The position numbers were made by a program, and so were the translations under genes. DNA of 9,971 nt from JASHVB01 sp036489395 (lineage in GTDB: Bacteria; Pseudomonadota; Alphaproteobacteria; Acetobacterales; Acetobacteraceae): positions 1 through 9,971 of the forward strand of contig DASXFW010000268.1 of assembly GCA_036489395.1 (NCBI GenBank). The letters run 5' to 3'. Below the pieces are notes generated by a model. That model saw nothing but the letters and a program-made list of their open reading frames with translations. It was not told the origin of the DNA and ran no database searches. Below, piece after piece: positions 1-6,693 of this stretch (position 1 is the stretch's first letter; each line of letters opens with the position of its first letter).

Positions 1-138
1 CTTCCTACGGATTGCTTCTTCGCCTCGGATTGCTCCCCACCCCACCTCGCGATGACGCAGTTACCTCTGGCTTCAGGCTTGGTCGGTAGGCCCAGGATGG
101 ACTTGCACCTTCCTGACAAGGCACGCTCACGGACGCAC
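1..138 (-). mobile_element. Possible 5' end of a group II intron (partial, runs off the left edge)
   Basis: Read on the minus strand, the segment starts with GTGCG at 138-134, the usual first bases of bacterial group II introns. It then contains GTCAGGAAGGTGCAAGTCC (117-99), in which CAGGA and a downstream TCCTG can pair to expose GGTGCAAGTCC. A 'GGTGCAAGTCC' hairpin of this type is familiar from domain I of bacterial group II introns. The putative 5' splice point lies 3 nt after a GC-rich hairpin (142-160) downstream of sucB. Class C group II introns prefer exactly this kind of site, just after a terminator-like stem. The rest, including a 9-bp direct repeat CGGATTGCT at 8-16 and 26-34, would be further domain I sequence. 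The maturase ORF and domains V/VI would be outside the window. The alternative is an extragenic REP-like repeat, since GCAATCC and TCATCGCGAGG strings are common in such elements. This is recognition by eye; no covariance model was run. Confidence 0.38.
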
Positions 139-141
139 GAC

Positions 142-160
142 GGCCGGGTCAAGCCCGGCC
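142..160. repeat. GC-rich hairpin downstream of sucB
   Basis: GGCCGGG (142-148) and CCCGGCC (154-160) form a perfect 7-bp stem around a TCAAG loop. It lies 46 nt beyond the sucB stop codon on the transcribed strand. There is no T-run after it in the minus-strand direction (the next bases are GTCGTGCG), so it is not a classical intrinsic terminator. It could be a transcript-stabilising 3' hairpin, a REP-type palindrome of the 'CATGGCCGGGCTTGACCCGGCC' kind common in alphaproteobacteria, or the recognition stem for the putative intron that begins 3 nt further on. Confidence 0.6.
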
Positions 161-205
161 ATGACGAGGAGCACGACACCGGCGCGACCAGACGGTGAGT
201 CGGTA

Positions 206-1561
206 TCACACATCCAGCAACAACCGCCGCGGGTCCTCCACACATTCCTTCACCCGCACCAGGAACGACACCGCCTCCCGCCCATCGACGATGCGGTGAT
301 CGTACGACACCGCGAGATACATCATCGGCCGAGCCTCGATCTTTCCGCCAACAACGACCGGCCGTTCTTGGATTTTGTGCATGCCCAGGATCGCCGATTG
401 CGGCGGGTTCAGGATCGGCGTGGACAGCAGCGAGCCGTACACCCCGCCGTTGGTGATGCTGAACGTGCCGCCGGTGAGCTCCTCCAGCTTCAGCGCACCG
501 TCGCGCACGCGCTTGCCGAAATCCGCGATGGAGCCTTCGAGTTCGGCGAAGCTCATGCGATCGGCGTCGCGGATCACCGGCACCACCAGGCCGCTCGGAC
601 CGCCGACCGCAATGCCCATGTGCACGAAGTTCTTATACACGATGTCGTCGCCGTCGATCTCGGCGTTGACCGCCGGGAACTCCTTCAGCGCGACGCAGCA
701 GGCACGCACGAAGAACGACATGAAGCCGAGGCGCACGCCGTTGTGCTTCTTCTCGAACGCGTCGCGGTATTCGCTGCGCAGCGCCATGACCGCGGACATG
801 TCCACCTCGTTGAAGGTGGTCAGCATGGCGGCGTTGTTTTGCGCTTCCTTCAGCCGCGCGGCGATGGTGCGGCGCAGGCGGGTCATGCGCACGCGCTCCT
901 CGCGCGGCTGGTCGGTGCGCGGAGGCTTGGCGGCCGGCGGCGCAGCGGGCGGCGGGGTTGCGGGCCGTTCCAGGAACGCCAGCACGTCGCCCTTGGTGAT
1001 GCGGCCGTCCTTGCCGGTGCCGGGTGCCATTTCGTCCGGCGCCAGATGGTGTTCCTCGATCAGCTTGGCGGCGGCGGGCATCGCCATCGGCTGGGTTGGC
1101 GGACTGGCCGGACGCGTCACCGGGCCGAGCGGCCGGGGCGGCGCGACCACGCCCGCCGGCGGATTGGCGGCGGGACGCGACGGTGCGGCGGCGGATGGTG
1201 CGGGTGCGCGCGGCGGCGGTGCGGGTGCGCGCGGCGGCGGTGCGGGTGAGCGCTGCGGCGGCCCGACGGACGCAGGCCGCGGTTGCGGCGGTGCCGATGG
1301 CCGGGCGGCGACGGCACCTGCCGCGCCAGCCTCGAGCATCGCCAGCAAGCCGCCGACCTCGACTTCGCTGCCCTCGGCCGCGGCAATCGAGGTCAGCACG
1401 CCCGCGGCCGGTGCGTTCACCTCGACCGTGACCTTGTCGGTCTCCAGCTCCACCAGAGGTTCATCCACCGCGACGGCGTCGCCTTCCTGCTTCATCCAGC
1501 GCCCGACGGTCGCGGTGGTGACGCTTTCACCCAGCGTGGGCACCTTGATCTCGGTCGCCAT
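206..1561 (-). CDS. sucB: Dihydrolipoyllysine-residue succinyltransferase, E2 of 2-oxoglutarate dehydrogenase
   Basis: This 451-residue protein (also called odhB) forms the core of the cytoplasmic 2-oxoglutarate dehydrogenase complex. It moves the succinyl group made by E1 from its lipoyl arm to CoA in the TCA cycle. The order is typical of E2: a lipoyl domain at about 3-77 with the lipoylated lysine K43 in ETDKVTVEV; a long Ala/Pro-rich linker at about 80-157 containing PAPPPRA repeats; a peripheral subunit-binding domain at about 160-198; a second linker; and the catalytic domain at about 223-451, ending with the active-site motif SYDHRIVDG (H422, D426). The ETDKV lipoyl context and the pairing with sucA favour the succinyltransferase over the pyruvate-complex acetyltransferase. 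The ATG at 1561 has AGGAG (1576-1572) about 10 nt upstream. It lies 188 nt downstream of sucA in the same direction, so co-transcription is likely. No lpd (E3) gene is visible in the window. Confidence 0.97.
   Translation of the reverse strand: MATEIKVPTLGESVTTATVGRWMKQEGDAVAVDEPLVELETDKVTVEVNAPAAGVLTSIAAAEGSEVEVGGLLAMLEAGAAGAVAARPSAPPQPRPASVGPPQRSPAPPPRAPAPPPRAPAPSAAAPSRPAANPPAGVVAPPRPLGPVTRPASPPTQPMAMPAAAKLIEEHHLAPDEMAPGTGKDGRITKGDVLAFLERPATPPPAAPPAAKPPRTDQPREERVRMTRLRRTIAARLKEAQNNAAMLTTFNEVDMSAVMALRSEYRDAFEKKHNGVRLGFMSFFVRACCVALKEFPAVNAEIDGDDIVYKNFVHMGIAVGGPSGLVVPVIRDADRMSFAELEGSIADFGKRVRDGALKLEELTGGTFSITNGGVYGSLLSTPILNPPQSAILGMHKIQERPVVVGGKIEARPMMYLAVSYDHRIVDGREAVSFLVRVKECVEDPRRLLLDV
1200..1262 (-). 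repeat. 21-bp tandem repeat in the sucB linker
   Basis: Two identical 21-bp units (1200-1220 and 1221-1241) are followed by a third copy with three changes (1242-1262). On the minus strand they encode the seven-residue repeat APAPPPR within the flexible linker between the lipoyl and subunit-binding domains. As 21 bp is seven codons, gain or loss of units would change linker length without breaking the frame. Confidence 0.85.
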
Positions 1562-1609
1562 TCCGAATGGTCTCCTAACGTTCGCCCGTCAGTGCGAGAA
1601 ACAAAATCT

Positions 1610-1706
1610 CCCCTCCCCTTGAGGGAGGGGTTGGGGGAGGGGTGCGTTCACGCACTGACCGCGGATGTACGCACCCCTCCCCCAACCCCTCCCACAAGGG
1701 GAGGGG
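1610..1706. repeat. Near-perfect 38-bp inverted repeat between sucA and sucB
   Basis: The left arm 1610-1647 and right arm 1669-1706 are reverse complements at 37 of 38 positions (the only mismatch is at the 13th base of the left arm, 1622). They flank a 21-nt spacer. Each arm is itself built of C-tract/G-tract segments such as CCCCTCCCCTT and GGGAGGGGTTGGGGGAGGGG, so smaller alternative folds are possible. It fills most of the non-coding gap between sucA and sucB and would fold into a very stable stem in the shared transcript. CCCTCCCC/GGGGAGGGG palindromes of this kind occur as dispersed extragenic elements in many high-GC proteobacteria; that this one belongs to such a family is inference. 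It does not look like a terminator because no T-run follows it. Confidence 0.9.
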
Positions 1707-1749
1707 GGACCTACCTTTCCGCCCAGACGCTGGCCGACGCGCGATGACA

Positions 1750-4638
1750 TCACCCGATGCCCAATGCCGCCGCGACCAGCGTCGCCTGCTCGCGGCCGTG
1801 CATGCGCGCCGATCCGGTTGCCGGACTCGCCGCCGCCTCGCGCCCCACATACGCCGGCCGCGACACCTTGCTGTCCAATCGGCTCAGCACCTTCTCTATC
1901 CGCCGATCGACGAAGTTCCAGGCGCCCATGTTCTCCGGCTCCTCCTGGCACCACACGACATCCGCACGATGATACGGCGCCAGCGCGCGACCCAGCGTGT
2001 TCTCCGGGAACGGGTAGAATTGCTCCAGCCGCAGGATCGCAACATCGTTGATCTGGTTCTGCCGGCGTTCGGTCAGCAGGTCGTAATAGACCTTGCCGCT
2101 GCACAGCACGACGCGGCGCACGTCTTCCGGCGGCGCGATCGCATCGATCTCCGGAATAACGAAGCGGAAACGGCTGCCTTCGGAGAAGTCCGCCAGGTCG
2201 GACACCGCCAGCTTGTGCCGCAACAGCGACTTCGGCGTGAACACGATCAGCGGCTTGCGGAAGTTGCGATGCAACTGCCGGCGCAGCGCGTGGAAGTAGT
2301 TGCCCGGCGTCGTCAGGTTGCACACCCACATGTTGCGCTCGGCGCAAAGCTGCAGATAGCGTTCGATGCGCGCCGACGAGTGTTCTGGCCCCTGCCCTTC
2401 ATACCCATGCGGCAGCAGCAGCGTCACGCCCGACATGCGCAGCCACTTGCTTTCGCCGGACGCGATGAACTGATCGATGATCACCTGCGCACCATTGGCG
2501 AAATCGCCGAACTGGCCTTCCCACAATACCAGCGAACGCGGATCGGCCAGCGAATAGCCGTACTCGAACCCGAGCACACCCGCTTCCGACAGCAGCGAAT
2601 TGTAGATCTCGATCTTCGCCTGGTCGGGCGCGATATTGTTCAGCGGCACGTATTCGTGCTGGTTGGTCTGGTCGATCAGCATCGCGTGGCGCTGGCTGAA
2701 CGTGCCGCGCTGGGTGTCCTCGCCGGACAGCCGCACGCGGCTGCCTTCCAATAACAAAGACCCGAACGCCAGCGCCTCGCCGGTGGCCCAGTCGATGCCG
2801 TGGCCGCCATCGATCGTCGCCTGCTTGGCTTCCAACTGGCGGGCGATGCGCGGATGCACTTCGAACCCCGCCGGCACGCGCGACAGAGCGATACCGATCT
2901 GCTTCAGCGTCGCCTCGGGAACAGCGGTGGATTCTTCCTGGCGCTCGAATTCCGGGTCGGAGGGATGGAAGCCGGCCCAGTGGCCCTCCAGCCAGTCGGC
3001 CTTGTTTGGCTTGTAGGATTGTGCCGCCTGGTTGGCTTGCTCCATCGCGCGGGCGAACTCATCCCACGTTGCCTTGGATTCTTCCGACGGCACCACGCCC
3101 TCGCCGGCGAGGCGCTCGGCGTACAGCGTGCGCGTGGTCTTCTGCTGGCCGATGGCGCGATACATGATCGGCTGGGTGAAGGCCGGCTCGTCGGTTTCGT
3201 TATGGCCGTGCCGGCGATAGCAGACGATGTCCAGCACGATGTCGCAAGCGAAGCGCATGCGGAACTCCGCCGCCATGCGGGCGCAGAACATCACCGCTTC
3301 GGGGTCGTCGCCGTTGACGTGCAGGATCGGCGCCTGGATCGATTTCGCCACGTCGGTGCAATAGAGGCCGGAATAGGCGTGCGCCGGCACCGTGGTGAAG
3401 CCGATCTGGTTGTTGACGATCAGATGCACGGTGCCGCCGGTGCGGTAGCCGATGAGTTGGCTCATCGCCAAGGTTTCATAAACCAGCCCCTGGCCGGCGA
3501 ACGCGGCGTCGCCGTGCATCAGGATCGCCATGACGGAGCTGCGCCGCTGCGTATCGCCCGCGGTGTCCTGCCGTGCCCGCACCTTGCCGACCACGACCGG
3601 GTCCACCGCCTCCAGATGCGACGGATTGGGCTGCAACGACAGATGCACCGGACGGCCGGCGATCTCCAGGTCGGCCGACGTGCCGAGGTGATACTTCACG
3701 TCGCCGGAACCTTGCACTTCGTCCGGCTTCGAGCTCTCGCCCTGGAATTCCGAGAACACCTGGACGAACGGCTTCTTCACGATGTTGACCAACGTGTTGA
3801 GGCGCCCGCGATGCGGCATGCCGATGGCGATCTCCTGCACGCCGGCCTGCGCGACGGTCGCGATGATTTCGTGCATCGCCGGAATGGTGACCTCGCCGCC
3901 GTCCAGGCCGAAGCGCTTCGTCGTGGCATAGCGCTTCTGGCAGAACGCCTCGAAGCCCTCGGCTTCGGTAAGCTGCTGGAGGATGCGGCGCTTGTCCTGC
4001 GCATCGAACGCGGTAAGCCACGGCGCGCCTTCCACCCTGCGCTGGATCCAGGATTTCTGGTCGGGGTCCTGGATGTGCATGAACTCGACGCCGATCGGGC
4101 CGCAATAGGTGTCGCGCAGGATGCGGACGATCTCGCGCAGGGGGGCGGTCTCGCGGCCCAGCACGTTGTCGATGAAGATCGGCTTGTCGAGGTCGGCGTC
4201 GGTGAAACCGTAGGAGCGCGGGTCGAGCTCCGGATGCGGATGCGGCACCACCAGGCCGAGCGGATCGAGCCGCGCCTCCAGGTGCCCGCGCACGCGGTAG
4301 GAGCGGATCAGCATCAGCGCGCGCAGCGACGCGATGGTGGCCGCGCGGACCTGCTCGTTGGTGAGCGCCGGCGCGGCGCGGTCGGTTGGGCGCGCGGCGG
4401 GCGGCGAGGCGGCGGGGCGAGGCGGCGCGGCCTCGACCAGCGTGTCGTGCCGGGGGTCCCAGGAGGCGCCGGTGGATTCCTCCAGCACTGCGCGGGCTTC
4501 CTCGTTCATCGAGGAGAACAAGTCGGCGAAGCTGGGATCGACGGAGTCGGGGTTGGCCGCCCAGCGGGCGTATTGCTCGCCCAGGAATGCCGCGTTCGCC
4601 CCGCTGAATGCGGATGCGAGGATATCGACGCCAGCCAT
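1750..4638 (-). CDS. sucA: 2-oxoglutarate dehydrogenase E1 component (thiamine-diphosphate dependent)
   Basis: This E1 subunit (also odhA), 962 residues from the chosen start, decarboxylates 2-oxoglutarate with thiamine diphosphate and passes the succinyl unit to the SucB lipoyl arm. Visible parts: an N-terminal E1 helix region (FLGEQYARW near residue 20) that contacts E2; the dehydrogenase domain with MPHRGRLNTL near 274; the TPP/metal motif beginning HGDAAFAGQG near 375 and ending NNQIGF near 409; RRHGHNETDEPAFTQP near 475; the transketolase-like pyrimidine domain with WEGQFGDFANGAQ near 706 and LPHGYEGQGPEHSS near 742; and the C-terminal domain with EEPENMGAWNF near 899. Length is normal for the family. 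The ATG at 4638 is preferred because GGAGGAG sits 5 nt upstream and family similarity begins there. An in-frame ATG at 4695 would add 19 residues that look unlike the family. It is the first gene of the sucA-sucB operon. Confidence 0.97.
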   Translation of the reverse strand: MAGVDILASAFSGANAAFLGEQYARWAANPDSVDPSFADLFSSMNEEARAVLEESTGASWDPRHDTLVEAAPPRPAASPPAARPTDRAAPALTNEQVRAATIASLRALMLIRSYRVRGHLEARLDPLGLVVPHPHPELDPRSYGFTDADLDKPIFIDNVLGRETAPLREIVRILRDTYCGPIGVEFMHIQDPDQKSWIQRRVEGAPWLTAFDAQDKRRILQQLTEAEGFEAFCQKRYATTKRFGLDGGEVTIPAMHEIIATVAQAGVQEIAIGMPHRGRLNTLVNIVKKPFVQVFSEFQGESSKPDEVQGSGDVKYHLGTSADLEIAGRPVHLSLQPNPSHLEAVDPVVVGKVRARQDTAGDTQRRSSVMAILMHGDAAFAGQGLVYETLAMSQLIGYRTGGTVHLIVNNQIGFTTVPAHAYSGLYCTDVAKSIQAPILHVNGDDPEAVMFCARMAAEFRMRFACDIVLDIVCYRRHGHNETDEPAFTQPIMYRAIGQQKTTRTLYAERLAGEGVVPSEESKATWDEFARAMEQANQAAQSYKPNKADWLEGHWAGFHPSDPEFERQEESTAVPEATLKQIGIALSRVPAGFEVHPRIARQLEAKQATIDGGHGIDWATGEALAFGSLLLEGSRVRLSGEDTQRGTFSQRHAMLIDQTNQHEYVPLNNIAPDQAKIEIYNSLLSEAGVLGFEYGYSLADPRSLVLWEGQFGDFANGAQVIIDQFIASGESKWLRMSGVTLLLPHGYEGQGPEHSSARIERYLQLCAERNMWVCNLTTPGNYFHALRRQLHRNFRKPLIVFTPKSLLRHKLAVSDLADFSEGSRFRFVIPEIDAIAPPEDVRRVVLCSGKVYYDLLTERRQNQINDVAILRLEQFYPFPENTLGRALAPYHRADVVWCQEEPENMGAWNFVDRRIEKVLSRLDSKVSRPAYVGREAAASPATGSARMHGREQATLVAAALGIG

Positions 4639-4905
4639 GTGGCTCCTCCAGTCGTTCCGGGCTGGCGCGGGGGTCCCGGTCGCCCGGGCCGCCACGCGGC
4701 GCAGCGCCCCAGAGTGTGGCTGCTGGGGCGCATCGGCGTGAGCGGGGCGGGCGGGCGGCGGGAAACGGCGCAGGCCTGTGCCTGCCAGATGCGCCGGATC
4801 GACGGGGTTTTCAACCGGATTGGGCGGCCGAGGCAGGCATGCAATGCACGCCGAGGTTGCCGCGACATGGTCCGGGCCGCAGCTTGCCGGTTGCGCCTGG
4901 CGACC
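4639..4905. other. Non-coding region upstream of sucA (leader and probable promoter)
   Basis: I see no convincing gene here on either strand; the open frames are GC-rich shadows. It must hold the 5' leader of sucA and probably its promoter, unless transcription comes through from the methyltransferase gene. A weak sigma-70-like candidate on the minus strand is TTGAAA (4814-4809, 5 of 6 to TTGACA), a 17-nt spacer, then CATCTG (4791-4786, a poor -10). The only other AT-rich stretch nearby is 4906-4923, which overlaps the PIN-like remnant. Neither site is firm. Confidence 0.35.
4704..4731 (-). promoter_or_regulatory. Hairpin in the sucA 5' leader
   Basis: GCGCCCCAG (4704-4712) and CTGGGGCGC (4723-4731) pair over 9 bp with no mismatch, around a 10-nt loop. 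It lies about 66 nt upstream of the sucA start codon, so it would be in the mRNA leader if transcription starts further upstream. No T-run follows in either direction, so an intrinsic terminator is unlikely. A role in mRNA stability or translation is possible but not shown. Confidence 0.45.
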
Positions 4906-5019
4906 TATCTTACTTTGCTATTACCGGCGGCTCGTTCGCTCGATGGGTTTGTGTCGTTCGACAGCACGCTGGCGCGGACGGCGCGCAAGGTCGGCGCTCC
5001 GGTGGTTGCCGGGCCGTAG
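4906..5019 (+). pseudogene. Remnant of a VapC-like PIN-domain toxin (C-terminal end only)
   Basis: The plus-strand frame ending with TAG at 5017-5019 reads SLDGFVSFDSTLARTARKVG (residues starting near 4936) followed by APVVAGP. This matches the usual end of VapC-type PIN ribonucleases, where a [C/L]DGF(V/L)(T/S)FD motif is followed by (L/F)ARxAxxxG. Just upstream, YLTLLLPAA occupies the place of the family's FADALHLAA, with Thr where the metal-binding Asp is expected. Further upstream this frame stops resembling a PIN domain, and I find no start codon with a plausible ribosome-binding site and no vapB antitoxin. I therefore read it as a truncated, decayed toxin gene. It could also be a chance match in GC-rich DNA; the matched stretch is only about 30 residues. 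Confidence 0.5.
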
Positions 5020-5063
5020 GTGGTGCCCGACGGACGGCGGCACAGCAGGCGCGGACACCGCAG

Positions 5064-6257
5064 TCAGAATAGCTGCAGCAACTGCGCTTTCAGATATGCG
5101 CTCTCCGGTAGGTGCGGATGCACCGGGTGGTCCGGTCCGGCGCCAGTGGTGGCCAGGATGCGTGCCTCGCGCCGGGCACGGTGCAGGCCGAACGCAATCT
5201 GGGCCGTCCAGGGCTCCAGCGGCGCATGGTAGCTGCACGAGGCGACGAACAGGATGCCTCCGGGCGCGACGAGCGGGGCGGCGAGGCGGGCCATGCGGCC
5301 ATAGGCGCGCAGGCCGGCCTCGGCGTCCTTGCGGGAGCGGGCGAAGGCCGGCGGGTCGCACACCACGATGTCGAAACGTTCGCCGGCCGCGGCGAGCTCG
5401 GTCATCGCATCGAACGCGTCGCCGCGCTGCGTGGTCACTCGGTCGGCGCAGGCGTTCTGCGCGGCGGCCTCGGTCGCGTGTGCCAGGGCGGGCGCGCTGG
5501 AATCCACCAGCGTGACGGACGCGGCGCCGGCCGCGGCGCAACGCAGGCCGAACGCGCCGGTGTGGCAGAACACGTCGAGCACGCGCGCGCCGGCGGCCAG
5601 CGAGGCGACGCGGTCTCGGTTGGGGCGCTGGTCGTAGAACCAGCCGGTCTTCTGGCCGCCGAGCAAATCGACCGGGAAGCGCACGCCGGCTTCCTCCACG
5701 ACCGCCGACGCATCGGTGCCGTGCAGCAAGGCGACGCTGTCCGGCAGCCCTTCCTGGCGCCGCGCCGCCGCGTCGTTGCGGGCGACGATGGCGCGCAGCG
5801 GGAGCAGGTCGAGCAGCGCCTCGACGATGTGCGGGGTCAGGCGATCCATGCCGGCGGTGTTGGCCGACAGCACGGCCGCGTCGCCGTAGCGGTCGATGAT
5901 CAGGCCGGGCAGGCGATCGGCCTCGGCATGCACCAGGCGGTGGAAGCTGCTGTCGCAGACGCGGGCGCGCAGCTCGACCGCGGAGGCCAGGCGCGCCTGC
6001 AGCCACGCCGTGTCGATTTCCGCCGACGGGTCGCGGTCGAGCAGCCGCGCGGCGATCAGGCTGTGCGGGTTGAACATGAAGGTGCCGAGGCGGGCGCCGT
6101 CGTCGGCTTCCAACCGCACCAGGCCGCCGGGTTCCGTCGTGCGGTATTCTGGACGCATGGCGATCTCGTTGGAGAACACCCACGGGCTGCCGGCACGCAG
6201 GCGGCGTCCCTGGCCGGGCAGCAGGCGCAACAGCGGGCGGGAGGAGGCTTCGGTCAT
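5064..6257 (-). CDS. RlmI-like class I SAM-dependent rRNA cytosine methyltransferase
   Basis: This 397-residue protein belongs to the RlmI/RlmK-type family; E. coli RlmI makes m5C1962 in 23S rRNA. An N-terminal PUA-like RNA-binding region covers about residues 8-75, with AGSPWVFSNEI at 22-32. A central linking domain leads to the family signature GQKTGWFYDQRPNR (201-214), where KTG and DQR are the usual core. The Rossmann methyltransferase domain follows, with SAM motif I VLDVFCHTGAFG (226-237), the acidic end of strand 2 near VD (251-252), motif IV CDPPAF (300-305) and SCSYH (340-344), whose C341 is the candidate catalytic cysteine. The exact target base is inferred from the family. The ATG at 6257 has no clear Shine-Dalgarno sequence, but the conserved domain starts within ten residues of it. 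The gene is convergent with the PIN-like remnant and divergent from parD. Confidence 0.9.
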   Translation of the reverse strand: MTEASSRPLLRLLPGQGRRLRAGSPWVFSNEIAMRPEYRTTEPGGLVRLEADDGARLGTFMFNPHSLIAARLLDRDPSAEIDTAWLQARLASAVELRARVCDSSFHRLVHAEADRLPGLIIDRYGDAAVLSANTAGMDRLTPHIVEALLDLLPLRAIVARNDAAARRQEGLPDSVALLHGTDASAVVEEAGVRFPVDLLGGQKTGWFYDQRPNRDRVASLAAGARVLDVFCHTGAFGLRCAAAGAASVTLVDSSAPALAHATEAAAQNACADRVTTQRGDAFDAMTELAAAGERFDIVVCDPPAFARSRKDAEAGLRAYGRMARLAAPLVAPGGILFVASCSYHAPLEPWTAQIAFGLHRARREARILATTGAGPDHPVHPHLPESAYLKAQLLQLF

Positions 6258-6324
6258 CGCGCGCTGTCATTGCGAGGCCACAGGGATGGACGCAAGGGGG
6301 TAGCCTCAACGCGCCACGGCAGCG

Positions 6325-6345
6325 CCGCAGGGTTGCGGCCTGCGG
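6325..6345. repeat. Small inverted repeat between the methyltransferase gene and parD
   Basis: CCGCAGG (6325-6331) and CCTGCGG (6339-6345) form a perfect 7-bp stem around a 7-nt loop. It sits in the 169-nt divergent spacer, about 100 nt upstream of parD. The same spacer carries GTCATTGCGAGG (6267-6278), a string often seen in alphaproteobacterial extragenic repeats. No function can be assigned. Confidence 0.35.
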
Positions 6346-6372
6346 TCCCCTCGCCCACAATCATCTCAACAG

Positions 6373-6401
6373 TTCACAACTGGTCTTAAATGACCTACAC
6401 G
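6373..6401 (+). promoter_or_regulatory. Candidate parDE promoter with an operator-like palindrome
   Basis: TTCACA (6373-6378, 5 of 6 to the -35 consensus) is followed by a 17-nt spacer and TACACG (6396-6401, a weak -10). Within the spacer GGTC (6382-6385) and GACC (6392-6395) form a short palindrome around TTAAAT. ParD-type ribbon-helix-helix antitoxins usually repress their own operon by binding palindromes overlapping the promoter, so the position is suitable. The leader to the parD start would be about 20 nt. The -10 match is poor, so this is tentative. Confidence 0.3.
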
Positions 6402-6426
6402 TCGCGCCATACATGGAGTGTTCGCC

Positions 6427-6693
6427 GTGGCAACCATCACCATCTCCCTGCCGGACTCGCTGAAGGCGTTCGTCGAGTCGAGACTCGCCACCGGGGGCTA
6501 CGGCAACGTCAGCGAGTATTTCCGCAGCCTGCTGCGCGAGGCACAGGCCAAGGAGGAAGCAGCACGGCTCGAGGCACTGCTGCTGGAAGGCCTGGCGTCG
6601 AAGCGCGTACCGCTGGATGCGAAGTTCCGTCAGGGTCTGCAGGACAAGGTCAGCCGGGTCGTTGCCAGGCACCAGGATCGCAAGCACGCGTGA
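6427..6693 (+). CDS. parD: ParD-family antitoxin (type II toxin-antitoxin)
   Basis: This 88-residue protein neutralises the ParE toxin encoded just downstream and probably represses the operon. The N-terminal ribbon-helix-helix DNA-binding part is clear: beta strand ATITISLPDSL (2-12), first helix KAFVESRLATGGY (13-25), turn GNVSEY (26-31) and second helix FRSLLREAQAK. The charged C-terminal half (about 45-88, with EAARLEALLLEGLASK) would be the toxin-binding tail. I chose GTG at 6427, giving MATITISLPDSL, because it matches typical ParD starts and has GGAG (6415-6418) 8 nt upstream. An in-frame GTG at 6418 would add three residues and overlap that ribosome-binding site. The end overlaps the parE start by 4 nt (GTGA). 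Confidence 0.88.
   Translation: MATITISLPDSLKAFVESRLATGGYGNVSEYFRSLLREAQAKEEAARLEALLLEGLASKRVPLDAKFRQGLQDKVSRVVARHQDRKHA

Noticed and set aside
375..1622. A 415-codon plus-strand frame antisense to sucB
   Set aside because: sucB shows all domains and catalytic residues; the antisense frame has low-complexity Ala/Gly/Arg content only.
1610..1706. CRISPR or intrinsic terminator reading of the inverted repeat
   Set aside because: There are only two arms in opposite orientation and one spacer, not direct repeats; and no T-run follows the stem in either direction.
4639..4695. Longer sucA start at the ATG ending at 4695
   Set aside because: The extra 19 residues do not look like the E1 N-terminus, and the ATG at 4638 has a near-perfect GGAGGAG ribosome-binding site that would otherwise lie within the coding sequence.
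2800..5019. A 739-codon plus-strand open frame antisense to sucA
   Set aside because: It is a shadow of sucA caused by high GC; its translation is Arg/His/Ala-rich with no domain, apart from the last part beyond sucA, which is treated separately as a PIN-like remnant.
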